Assembly (NCBI RefSeq): GCF_964340395.1
Contig: NC_135565.1
Coordinates: 10,367,742-10,431,741 of the forward strand
DNA from: Glandiceps talaboti
Lineage: Eukaryota; Hemichordata; Enteropneusta; Spengelidae
DNA: 64,000 nt
Reading direction: 5' to 3'
Each line of letters starts with the position of its first letter. The first letter of the stretch is position 1. Of the stretch, positions 13,653-25,729 are shown in pieces. The position numbers and the translations under genes are program-made. The notes under the pieces were generated by a model, which was not told where the DNA came from, made no database searches, and saw nothing but the letters and a program-made list of their open reading frames with translations.

Positions 13653-13666
13653 GTTGTTATGGAAAC
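13653..13666. promoter_or_regulatory. X-box-like RFX site GTTGTTATGGAAAC
   Basis: Fits the RFX X-box pattern of two half sites (GTTGTT and GGAAAC) with a 2-nt spacer. In intron 2. Confidence 0.35.
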
Positions 13667-13703
13667 GGTTTATTCTGCTTTATCAATCGCAGCGAGGTGA
13701 CGT

Positions 13704-13717
13704 TTCACGCATGGTGA
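13704..13717 (+). promoter_or_regulatory. Paired-domain-like site TTCACGCATGGTGA
   Basis: TTCACGCATG matches the core of the Pax6 paired-domain consensus (TTCACGCWTSA), but the following positions depart from it. A possible autoregulatory site; weak evidence. Confidence 0.2.
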
Positions 13718-14256
13718 CATCAGAGAGGGTGATAAAAATACCATCTCACTTTGCTCGATTCCGTCTTCTTTTATGTGTCATTCAATGCTATCTGTAAACA
13801 GTGTAGCGATCAGAAACCAATATCTCCGAATGTCATGCCTGATTCGGTGCTCACACCGTCCAATTGAGTTGTCACCAACGGAGAGGGTTTTCTGTCCCTG
13901 GCAGCGGTCATATCGTCAAAATGATCAACACTAGCGAGGGAAAGCATAGAAGTCGTTCTCATATACTCGTTAGTGTTTTAAAAAAAACGAAGGAGTTGTT
14001 AATATAAAAAAAACCCTTCAATTGTTTGATTCAGATTGTCACTTGTCACAAATTGACGTCTCTTTCTTTAGTCATCAAATCTGGATGGGTTTCAATTGAC
14101 TTTCTCTATAACAATACTTGTTTTGCAGTAATTGTTATCTTGACTTCATTTCTTGATACTTGACTGACGTGACTTGAAAACTGCAATAACACTCGATTCA
14201 TGTACAGGTAAGATAGTCCACTATAGTTACCAACCGTCTTAATTCTGACTTGCCAA

Positions 14257-14446
14257 ACACGCAGACGACATTATTACGTTTTGTGGTGAAATGTTACCAC
14301 GCAGACGACATTATTACGTTTTGCGATGAAATTTTACCACGCAGACGACATTATTACGTTTTGCGATGAAATTTTACCACGCAGACGACATTATTACGTT
14401 TTGCGATGAAATTTTACCACGCAGACGACATTATTACGTTTTGCTG
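14257..14446 (+). repeat. 40-bp tandem repeat, 5 copies
   Basis: GCAGACGACATTATTACGTT recurs at 14261, 14301, 14341, 14381 and 14421, an exact 40-bp period. The first spacer differs slightly (TTGTGGTGAAATG) from the others (TTGCGATGAAATT). Near-identical copies indicate recent expansion or homogenisation. Each copy carries one TTACGT half-CRE-like motif. Confidence 0.97.
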
Positions 14447-14857
14447 AAAATATGTTTTGCGACGAAATTAACAACATAAATGATACCGTAAACGTGATTA
14501 CAATTTTTATTTACTGGAACAAAATAAGTAAAACAATGGCATTTTTCTTGATGAGGACACAAAAGACAATTTCAGGGGATAAAAAGTCGTCTAAACATGA
14601 CTACACAACATGTCACCGTTTGCATTTTGTTCTGGATAATAAATTAGATAATGAATTATCGTCAAATGGTGAGTAGGACACAGTCCATGTTGGTATTAAC
14701 GAACATTAATGTATAACAACGTGTATATTCTACATTCTGACAAACAACATATTTATAGTCAGACTCAGTTTGCATTGCGATTAACATTTAGGTGTGAACA
14801 ACAATTGTCTGGTGGAGCAATAGAAAAGTTGGTCCAGAACAAAAGAATGGTCGTATG

Positions 14858-14961
<104 letters not shown>

Positions 14962-15218
14962 CAACACAGACACAGTAGAATTGTTCCACGTTCATCTGGT
15001 CAACCTACATGCACATAGATGTTACCGCTGACTTTACGTCCTTACTCTCATGAAGTTGACAACTAATAAAGCAATTTAGACTTAGGGACAGAATTACAAC
15101 ATAATAGGAAACAAAGTTATCTTTGCAGTTTAAGGGCATCATGATAACATTGCGATGACAAGACTACCATTGATAGTGATGGTATAGAAACCAACACATC
15201 TGTTATTTGGCAAGGTTC

Positions 15219-15282
15219 TCTGTGTGTCTGTGTGTGTCTATCTGACTCTCTCTTTCTTTCTTTCTCTCTCATTCTCTCTGTC

Positions 15283-15339
<57 letters not shown>

Positions 15340-15384
15340 TTCTCTTTCATTCTCTCTATGTCTCTGCCTGCCTGCCTGCCTGCC

Positions 15385-15417
<33 letters not shown>

Positions 15418-15424
15418 CGCTCTT

Positions 15425-15490
<66 letters not shown>
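15219..15490. repeat. Compound (CTGT)n/(CTGC)n/(CT)n tract
   Basis: Pyrimidine-rich blocks in order: GT/CT mix, CTGT, CT mix, CCTG, CTGT, then CT about 32 units. It lies about 500 bp downstream (transcript sense) of the exon 2 donor. Confidence 0.95.
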
Positions 15491-15493
<3 letters not shown>

Positions 15494-15989
15494 TACATAT
15501 ACACCACATGAGATAATCCCTCCCCTGGTCTCAATGACATGCGGTTTATAAATATTGCTATAGTACAATTTGGAAGGTTACCGGTATACAAAGGAAAACA
15601 AACAAATTATGAACCTCAATTACAGAAATTGGGTCATGACAAATTAAAACTGTGGCACCATTTGAAAGGACCTTCATATGTACTCATCTATTCGATGTGT
15701 ATGGACACGGTTTTATATTATTCGGGGAGAGTTGCAGTACCACCTGTGATACGTGTGACAAAGTTTGGACTTCTCTCATTTCATATTGGGTCACGTTTTT
15801 GCTGTGTGTTCCAAAAAAAAACCACCTCAAAGGACAACGCTTGATTCCTACGCCAAGTTGATCTAAAAATGATTTCATATATTAGGAAACGGGTTTTTTT
15901 TGTAATTGTTCAGATATACAAGTGAAAGGTTATGTTATGGCTCTTACAAAAAAAGAGGAAAAATGTTCATTAAAAATGAGAAAACTTAC

Positions 15990-16336
15990 GCTTGGAATGT
16001 TGTCTTGGGTACAGATCCCTTCTTGTAGTAATCTGTCTCTGATTTCCCAGGCAAATATAGACGGACATTCTCGCTTATACTGGGCGATTTTACCCACAAC
16101 ATTTGGCGTGGCCACTCTTGGTTTGCTGCCTCCGATCGCCCGGGGTCGAATTGACCCCGTCTCGTAGTATCTGCCCAGAATTTTGCTAACACATCCGTTG
16201 GACACTTGGAGAATGCGTGAGATGTCGCAGGGTCGGGCACCACTGTGCGCTAGTTCAACAATCTTCTGCCGCGTAGAGTCGGGTAAAGGCCTACCGTTGA
16301 CGAAAACACCCCCAAGTTGATTTACACCACTGTGAC
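15990..16336 (-). CDS. Pax6: Pax6 coding exon 2 (most of the paired domain)
   Basis: A 347-nt exon encodes 115 complete residues after two bases that finish the Gly codon. On the coding strand the acceptor is TTTCAAAACAG, with the exon starting GTCACAGTGG at 16336. The donor is AGC|GTAAGT, with the exon ending at 15990. The translation begins [14 protein letters not shown] and ends DNIPS. It holds the PAI helix-turn-helix (to about RPRAIGG), the linker, and most of the RED subdomain with the motif [17 protein letters not shown]. The Pax6-diagnostic Ile, Gln and Asn of RILQVSN are present. Its length equals the sum of human PAX6 exons 5 and 6 (131 + 216 nt), so the intron that separates them in vertebrates is absent. 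Differences from vertebrates include NVVGK for EVVSK and QEGICTQDN for SEGVCTNDN. A long pyrimidine-rich repeat lies just upstream of the acceptor. Confidence 0.98.
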
Positions 16337-16345
16337 CTGTTTTGA

Positions 16346-16427
16346 AAGAGAGTAGAGAGTAGAGAGGAAAGAGAGAGAGAGAACGATAGAGAGACAGAGC
16401 GACAGAGAGAGAGCGAGAGACAGAGAC

Positions 16428-16485
<58 letters not shown>

Positions 16486-16556
16486 CGACAGAGACAGAGA
16501 CAGAGAGAGAGAGAGAGAGACAACGATAGAGAGACAGCGACAGAGAAAGAAAAGAA
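16346..16556 (-). repeat. Pyrimidine-rich repeat just upstream of exon 2 acceptor
   Basis: On the transcribed strand this is about 210 nt of CT with CTGT and CGCT interruptions, ending roughly 10 nt before the AG at 16338-16337. Candidate branch-point adenines (CTACT) lie about 18-30 nt from the AG. It can serve as an oversized polypyrimidine tract. Confidence 0.9.
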
Positions 16557-18652
16557 AGATACATTAAAACATGTATAATGTATAATGTAGTCTAGAATGG
16601 TCTTCTCTCTAAATGAATAATTTACATTTTATTTGAAGACAAAAATCATACTAAATATATCATATTGCAATTGGGATTACAAAACACACAAAATATAACA
16701 TTTCAATTTTATATTAATTATTCATTCAATGATGTCAAACAAGACTTAGTCTATTAACTATGTCTTAAGATGTTTCAGTTCTTTGTAGTAAGACAAACTA
16801 TCAAAGTCGAAAACGAAAGTTATTAATTTGAAATTCTCACTCTTTGGTTAAACATCTTTGTGGCAGCCAGTTCAAAAAATGTTCCCAAGGAAGTACTATT
16901 GGTAGAACCCAGTATGGTTTTTGGTCGAATCTGTGCTCATCAAACACACGAATAACTTAAAATAACAACGAAAGAGAAGATAGATGTTTTTGTTTCTGAA
17001 AATGTACTTTACTATTTTTGTAATTTTTAAACCTAAAAACTAAATTAACTATTCCAATTTGTCTTGTCTTGTGATCGACTACAAGACCCTGCCCACTAAT
17101 AAAAACGCTGTCTCAACTGAATATAAGTTTGTTTTTTAAATCTTTAAATTCTTTTGTCAGATTTGAAGTGAATTTAAACTCAAGGAAGTAACTTTTCTTT
17201 TTTAAATAAAAAGTCACTAACTGAAAAGTTGAGTTGTTGGTAATCTACAACGGGACAAACTCTTGGCTGATAATAATTAGCATTGGAGTTGGATCAAAGT
17301 AATATTTTGAATTATTGAAAATTGGGAATTTTACTTTAGTGTGTATTAATGAACAATTAAGGGACTTTATCTGTTCATGGTAGATATTACCGGTAGTAGT
17401 GATGTTTTTTTGTTTTTTTTAGAGAGAATTGAATCACAATTCCTGTATCGCTTAATTCGTATCACAGTGATAATGACTTTTATGTTTCTTTTTTTTCAAA
17501 CTGATTATAAAATCGAATTTGTAATCTAACTTGCGTATTCGTTAATATATCATTTGTTTATGTCTCACGATTTTAATTTTTTTTTTAATTTCAAGTCGTT
17601 TGTTTAATTTGGAATATTAGTAGTGTGGTTGATACACAACTCTTGCAAAGTTCAGAGGTCAGTCAGTGACCCGGTCACAGTTTCGTGAGAGCTGGGAAAG
17701 AAAGGGGAGGGAGTTATCGTATAAGTGTGCATCGTTACGAGTTTTTAACATACTAGATAACTTCGTTATGCAATTCACGCCAGTTATGACATTTTTACGA
17801 AGGCACTACCTTAGGAGACGGCGATGTGGATGCGATGAGCGATATATCGGAAAGTTCGTAGTGAGTAAAGAAACTATAAAAATAACAAACAAACAATTTG
17901 ACACGAACAAATCAAAATTATAGACTATCTGTAGTAATGACCGAGTAGAAAAGATGAACTTTCGTACGGTATATTTGTTTTATTGACTTTTTAAGAGCCG
18001 ACTAGTCGATGTGACACCAAATGTCGTGGCCCTCCAGCGCTTTTCGACTTAGCGGCAACGGATATATAACCATGCTGACACGCACCGTAAACTGTGTCGT
18101 GTTTCAATCACGTAGCTCCAAGCTACGATCGTTTTGTTCACTAGTTTTATTCATTGACTAAAAGGAAAAACGCTTTCTTGTAAACTGTTGGTAGAAGCGT
18201 CAAACAGTCGACAAATGCTGGTCGATTGCATCGGTTCATGATCGGTACTTTGAAGTCGGCAGGTAGCGGTGACACTGAGTACTTGCCTCCCATGTTCCCA
18301 AGCCTAGGCGACGTTGATCGACGAGCTATGGGTAACCATCATAACCCAGCAACCAGACAGACTTCTCCGACTCGCATATACCCGCTTCAGAAACAACTAC
18401 CAAATAACTTATATATTGCATCATATTATACTATACACTTATCGTGATGGGCGTCACTATTTTACAACGGGCAAGTAATGGAGGCAAAGCCTTCGATTCG
18501 ATCACATAGATTTTGCCATCAGACAAGGCTCTTGACAGACAAATACATAAAAAATGTCCAAAATAGTAAGTTAAAGAGATAGAGATGCTATAACACACTC
18601 GTACCATTCAACTAAGTTTCAAGTAAACACTGCAATTTACTTTGACGTCAAC

Positions 18653-18660
18653 CCGTCAAT
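18653..18660. promoter_or_regulatory. CRE palindrome TGACGTCA
   Basis: Perfect CRE in intron 1. Confidence 0.35.
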
Positions 18661-19796
18661 TCATGGCCTTAAGAAATATCCCCTTTTCGACACAATGTTG
18701 ATTTTTGAAAAAAAAGCCTTTGACTGTACAGTAACAATAAGCTTGGAGTGATTCGATATTAATGGCCTTACATTACTAAACATTAAGCCTTCTTTGTTGT
18801 AATATGAAAATATTTTTTTTTATGAAAAGAATACCAGTTTAATTTCACGGAACCGTTCGGAGCGATATTGGATTGTGGATTATGGGATGTCGTACGTATT
18901 GCAACAGTAAGCCTCATTGTTACGAATACGACTGGAACTTTCTCCTTGTTACGCCGTCTATGAATTACAGGAAACGACACGCGCTGCAATGCAGTCTAGT
19001 GTCTGATTAAAAACATTTCATTACTTGATGTGTGATTACAAAGAGTCGGTCCCATATTAAAAATCGCGAAAGAAGCGGACGTTGCAAATCATAAGCATAA
19101 CACGTTACTGTAAAAATTAAAAAAAAGCACAACGTAACGCTGCAATCATTTACTCGACACATTCAAGAATTGCTGGATGGACAGCCACGTGACAGCATGG
19201 CCAACTTGGCCATGGCCAACACGTTGGTGGGTCACCTAGGAAGATGTGGTTTCGTGTCTTCCGTTAGCTAAACTCAATTCATAGATACAAATACGAAAGA
19301 AAGAAAACGGAAATGATTTCATCCCAGAAGCATCTAATACTGCCCCATCTTAAAACTTGTCAATAATTGTGTTATGGTGTCTTAAAGTCATATGGAGTTA
19401 TTGTGGTTCAAAAAGCCTACAGTTTGGAGTAGTTTATGTGACGTTTACGTGCTCTGTTCAGTAAACTGTGTGGCATGTAAAGATAAAGTAAATTTTACAA
19501 TCTAGTGCCTAATATGGGCTAATTGCATCCATGCAATGTATTAATATCAATAGATCCGAACATAAATTCCCCTCGAAAATCTACTTTCACCCAAATGTAT
19601 TTGACTCATATTCCAAAACAAATTGTGCAATGTTTCTGAAGAAGTGCAAACCAAACAACAACATAGCTAAATAACTCCTTTGATGGGAGGGGGGGGGGGT
19701 ATTCATGTCAGAAATGAACAAGGAAAGTATACTCGGAAAAGATCTGAAGCACTGCACAACTATAGATACACATTTGGTTGCAGCGTTTTAGTTACT

Positions 19797-19962
<166 letters not shown>

Positions 19963-22420
19963 TAGCACACAACGTGCTGAGTTCTAACTTTCATCTCAAC
20001 ATTTCAATACCGGACAAGGAACAATCAAACATAGCAATTGCGACATGTATTCACCTATCAAGAGTGATAACGATTTATATGACTTAGATGACGAATTTCT
20101 TGACGACAAATGTCCCCCACTACGGACGTAATAGAAGCAAATATACAGCGAATATTAACACCTACATGCCGAGAGAGTAGTATGGGAAAAGTCCGACTGT
20201 TCGTCAATTATTGCGAGCCTTATCATCTAATACGCAAAGGACACCCAGTGGTGACAGAAACGTCATAACTCACGATCATTCAAGTGGCGCTTGTAAGAAG
20301 ACTGAAAAACCAATATTGGCCAATCAACGTTACTGATCATACTTTTATTAGCGAGCTGACAATCTTTAAATTGACGGTTACTGAAAAATACTATTTTATT
20401 AACTTTGCATCTCGTTCTGTCTGAACAACGTCAAATAAAGAAAGGAGACATTGAAAAACGACATTGTAGGGGCTCCTATCAGCGCAAATGACGCCCCGCC
20501 ATGTGATTTTGACTGTAGAACAGTGCAGCCGGTAGTTTATCATTATGTAGCCAAACAGTGAAAAGAAGTCGTTCAAATTATTTCAAATAAAGCTTGGATG
20601 ATGTATTAAATTGCAATCTAGCCAATTTTCCTACTATGAAGTGAATCGATGTGCGGTTACTGCACAAACTCGCTTAAATGGTTTATCACAACCACGTCTA
20701 CATGCATGCATACACTACTCGCAATTGGAACAGTGCTGCATGCAACACCAAAAACTCTCACGTCGACGCTAAACTCTAAATTCTTTTTTTCCCCCCAGAT
20801 TTCTACACCATATTTTGATATATTCATAACCTTTTAAAATATGAATAAATCATTTTAGAATTAAATCAGAGAAAACGTACTAATCCAGGAGTAGTTTAAA
20901 TGATGTTTTTTTACAAAGCAAAGAAACCGGAATACATCAGAATTCATTATGATCAATACAAAGGAGGACTGCCTTTTAAATGTGACAGTTCATTCTGTGT
21001 GCGCTGTATTAAGATGACACCCAAATAGACAATATCACCAGTCAATCTTTTCAATCTATAGTTACCTTGATTTTATTATCGATTTGAAAATGATTGCCAA
21101 AGTTTAGGAAAATCACGCTGTAAAGAGAGTGAGTTTTGTGCTTTATTGATATCTATGTAAACTGAGCATGGAAAACTGCGCACGTGTATATTCAGTTTTT
21201 GATGCAAGTTGACTCTAACATTTGATGGAGAGAGACGGTAATGATATCAATATTGTAATTTGCAATGACTGTGTTGATAATTGATACAATGTCCAACTCT
21301 AGCAGACTATTGGGGGGGGGGGCGCTTTAAGATCATAAATTCGAGTGTGATGCTCTCTTGGTCAAGTGTGATGTTAGTTCTAGCTTATCATGATCTGACA
21401 TCATCGTGTACTAGTATACTGTTCACATTTTGCCGCCGAGTCATGGCTCCAGGTTGAAGAGAAAATCAAGTGACTTTTTATTGTGACCGCGTTAAGAAAT
21501 CATGACTCGGTACATTCTATATTTGGATAGGATTCATAGAATGTTGAACACTGCGTAAACACGACAACAATTACGTTTTGGTAAGACTCACTATTTAAAT
21601 AAACTCTTAAACAGAGAATCGTTTACATATGCCCTAGTCTTGTATTGCACACTCCATACACCGTGTTTATAAAATGAAATGTTGTAATCGACACGAGTCA
21701 AATCAAATATACACAATAAATTCACATCTCTGAAATTATGACGCCAAATATGAATGTTGTGTTTATTTCCATTGTTAGTACTTCACAGTGAATGTCCTCG
21801 TTAGAATTACACTTGGTGATCTATGGAAGTGAAATATCCTTAATGGGTGGAAATTGACAACCCTTCTACGTCAGGAAATGTAACATCATTTCAATATATG
21901 CTGCAAACTATGCCGGGATCTAAAGGTCTCTCATTTGCATGGTATTGTTTGTGAAATCGACATTGCTAACACGTTGTCATGGAATTTAACATCCGAGGAA
22001 TATCTTACAAATGTAAAACAGTGAAACTGACAAAACTTTACTGTATATAGTACGTTGCTACAAAGTGGTCATTAAGTATGGTATCTATCTCACAGAGTCC
22101 TCCAGGAGGGTAATTCGGAGCGAAAATTGACGGAAGGGGATATTATCATGCAACAAATCAAATGTTAGCCACTAGTTTTCTGATGACATTATAACAGCCA
22201 TATTGGTTGGTGCATTCTTCAACTCATGCAGCTATATATTAAAGTTTCAAATACATCTTAGATGGATGATTCACTGTAAACGATGTGAAAGTGAAATTTC
22301 TTGCTACTTTTTTTGGTCTGTCGCCATTTAGCAATCGAAATGACTCGGGTAATGATTCAAGCGGTTGGGGACAATTCAACTATCTTGGCGAGAGGAAGGT
22401 GAGACTTCATTGATTAACTT

Positions 22421-22560
22421 TTGTGGATCGAAGAAGAGGGGTTCGATGAGAAGTCATCGTGGATAGAAGAGGAGAGGGGGAGGGCTTCGATGACGAATTA
22501 TCGTTGATGGGGAGGGGGTGGCCTCGATGACGAACCGTCGTAGATAGAGAAGGATAGCCC
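22421..22560 (+). repeat. Imperfect purine-rich tandem repeat
   Basis: Three to four diverged units of about 50 bp, each with a form of TCGATGACGAATTATCGT followed by GAAGAGGAGAGGGGG-like purine sequence. Confidence 0.6.
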
Positions 22561-23451
22561 TTCCACGACCAAATAGGAAGTTATGACACATATCAACATG
22601 GACGCTTCAAACACAGCTCATTTCGGAAGTGTGAAAAACTAATGAGTGCACATGTGCACAGACAACTTAATACACTATTGTCTCAATAACACGAGTTTGC
22701 GAGAGTGTAAAACTAATGCTAAGATGACGTAATTAGGGTTAACTTTCCAAATCTCCAATTGATACTTGTGTCCCATCTGCCGTATAAAACAATGGAAACA
22801 AATTAGACAAAGTGCCGCGAAAATTAGCACATCATTTTAAACAATATAGTACATGCTGTAACAAGCAATGTACCGAAAAAAGTACAACCACTAGTTCTAT
22901 AGTCTAAACCTAGCTGTCATTATCAAAGTTACTTAAGTAGGAGAGATCAGCTCGAAAAAAAAAACTTACATCAGGTCTTCCAGCTAGTGTTATTAAAAAC
23001 CAAGATGATGGACGGCGTTACAGAGAAATCGTGTCCGTGTGAAAGTATACTTGGAGAGAAAATAAGGGCAATGCGATTTACTGGGAACGGACTCAAGAAA
23101 TTAACACGAACTGGACATCTCCCGTGGCCTTGTTAGCTAGCATTGTCATGTTGTGACTTCAGCGAACTCTTCAACCGTTTCCCCCATTGAAATCTATGCT
23201 AACCAATCAGGTCGTCGAGAAACTGAATGTTAGCAATGTTATTACATACAGACGAGTGCCCAATGTGTTCACGAAACCCGAGTCAGTAAAAAAGGTGACA
23301 AGAGCGATTTTTTTCGGTAGGTGTTCACCCAAGCGACAAGGCTCCCTTTCAGAAATGTCAAATCGAAAAAAAAAACAGAAAAAAATTGCTCTTCTTAAAC
23401 TCAATCTTAAGAGGAATAGTTGTCTTATTTTGATGTGATTTTTTTTCTCAT

Positions 23452-23492
23452 AACTCACCACGTTGCGGCTTGAACTCACCACGTTGCGGCGG
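23452..23492 (+). repeat. 21-bp tandem duplication
   Basis: AACTCACCACGTTGCGGC occurs twice, 21 bp apart. Confidence 0.85.
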
Positions 23493-25721
23493 CTTGCTTC
23501 TGGACGTTTCCAAATTTGTTTGATTAAGAATGCAGTTCTTCTCGTGCACTGAAATCATGCTTTTGTTTATAAGAATTGAGATGACCGAGTCCCCTTCACT
23601 CCTTTACTATGAATGAAGAGTCGCAATTACGAACGGAGCATATCACACCGGTTTACGACTGTACTGGGAGTTGTGGGTCCCGCCCTAGTCATGCATACAC
23701 ATGAGATGATATGGAATAGGCAGTACGATTATTCATATACACACAGTATAGTAGTAGTAGCGTTGACCGTGCTATCATCAAGCTAATCCACAACGTATTA
23801 TCAACAACGCGGTATACACGTAATATATGAGATCAAAAAAAAAACCTCCTTACACCTGTATATACTAGCGTCACGTCATCATCAGCCACATGCTAAATAC
23901 CTAATCACATCCGCCGATGGTGTGAATCATCACCGTGTGTAGGTCGGCAAGGGGTGAGCTTGCAAGAACTGTACCAAATATTGAGGTGGATTATAGTGAT
24001 TGAACACTGGTACTAATGTCTAAGTTAACAACAGAAAGCATGACTTTGATGGGCGACTTATCTCACATTACCTATATTGTTCGTGGAACCGATAAGTAGC
24101 CATTGTCTGCGGGAGTAAAAGACACACGATTTGGGACGCACAGCTACACGCACATCATGGCATTCAATTAGCCCTACCTACCCCATCAATAAACCCAACA
24201 GCACAACGCCAGCTATTAACTCCCCAATCAAATAAAAGCAATTATTTAGAGAAAGAAATAATTGTTTTGTGTAGATAATAAATATTTAACACTGGTATAT
24301 TTTTTTCTTTTTTTTAAACATGAACACAATTATAAAAGTGTCACTTTAAATGAAGGCATACAACAAACTCAGTGTCTTGGTCACCAATTAACACTTCAGG
24401 AACAGTGGTGTATTTTTTTGAAGAAACATCGACTAGGCTCACAAACTGTACCGAAGCGTTCAATATTTGTAGATTGGTGTTAATGAGAGCGTACCAGGTT
24501 AACAAAGTTGAGTACTAAAACATTAACTTGGAAGCAATATCAATAACTGTCGGTGACTCGTTGATTACACCAATAAGCCGTTGGAGTGAAGATCAACACA
24601 TTTACATGTACATAGCTATTAAGTCAACAGGTGTCGGTTCGTGACTGAACAGTCTTGAAATCCCAGCAGACGACAAAACAATCTAAAGAGCTAAACAAAT
24701 TCCTCTGACGATGAAAACATCACAACGAAAAACTAGAGATTTACCTGATAAAATAATTTTGCTTCGCAGGAGAGGTAACATCGTCTGTCGCCGGCCAAGC
24801 CATCCAGTCGCTACGAAGTCTAACATGTTGTCGCTAGATTGAAACACTCTGCCACTTTTTATACGGACCCATCATAGTGAGGCAAGGCACTGTAACAATG
24901 GTCGTGAAATATTCACTAATAGTTATACCGAAGCAACATTATACTATTATCAGTGGCACACTGAATTTCCGAGTTACAAGTAATTCCTCTGTGTTACTGT
25001 CCAACCCGATCTGAAGGGGACCCGTGGTTTTGAACAAAAGCTTGCAAACTCCGACAAAAGCTTCAGTTCTAATGAGCCAAAGTTGCCATTAAAGCATTCG
25101 GTCGATGCGGTGCCGAGACGAAACCAGGCATCGGTTTTCACAGTTTCCACTCGACGCAATTACAAAAAAAAAACGAAAAAAAATTCATCCGCTCTCAACT
25201 CAAAGTGATTTTTTTCACTGTTTCTGTCTGTTTTTATACAAGAGCAAAACAAGATGTCCTCTGGGGGGATTGGAAACCAACTAGTTTGAGAGGGATTACG
25301 TAGTGATTATGTAGCGATTATAGGTACAGTCGTCCCGTTCTTAGCTATCGACTACTACGCCATGGAAAGTTCTTATTAACACTAACAATACTTCTTCCCA
25401 ACTTCCCGTTGAAAATCCCCACGAAAAGCAGAATGTTTTGGGGCTATTTAAGAAAAGAATCCGGCCATAACGGAACAGATAGTCCCGCTATCCGTAACCG
25501 GGAAAAGAAACCGAGAAAATGTGAATGCTAAAGGTACCCTGGCGGCTGAGATGCTACAATAAGCTCACAAGACTTACTCCTGACAGATTCTAGATTTATA
25601 AGACGCGGCACTGTATAAAGCACAGCCTGGCATTTCTGTTATGAAGTTATCCATACAACACAGACGGATACACTGAATGTTGCCCGCGGCGAGAATTTTT
25701 CCCCCTCCTCGAAAATCTTGT

Positions 25722-25729
25722 TGACGTCA
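25722..25729. promoter_or_regulatory. CRE palindrome TGACGTCA
   Basis: Perfect CRE in intron 1. Confidence 0.35.

Larger units (their letters stand above)
12300..13750. promoter_or_regulatory. Candidate intronic regulatory region of Pax6
   Basis: A 1.45-kb stretch free of long microsatellites. It contains E2F-like sites at 12735-12748 (palindrome GTTTGGCGCCAAAC), 13028-13035 (GGCGGGAA), 13134-13142 (CCCGCCAAA), 13321-13334 and 13415-13428 (both TTTCCCGCGCAAAA). It also has a CRE at 12346, an X-box-like site at 13653-13666 and a paired-domain-like site at 13704-13717. This is inferred from motif density only; no conservation data are available here. Confidence 0.3.

Noticed and set aside
22965-22975. 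Strong donor GAT|GTAAGT on the minus strand in intron 1
   Set aside because: No start codon or reading frame that joins exon 2 was found upstream; could be an isolated cryptic donor.
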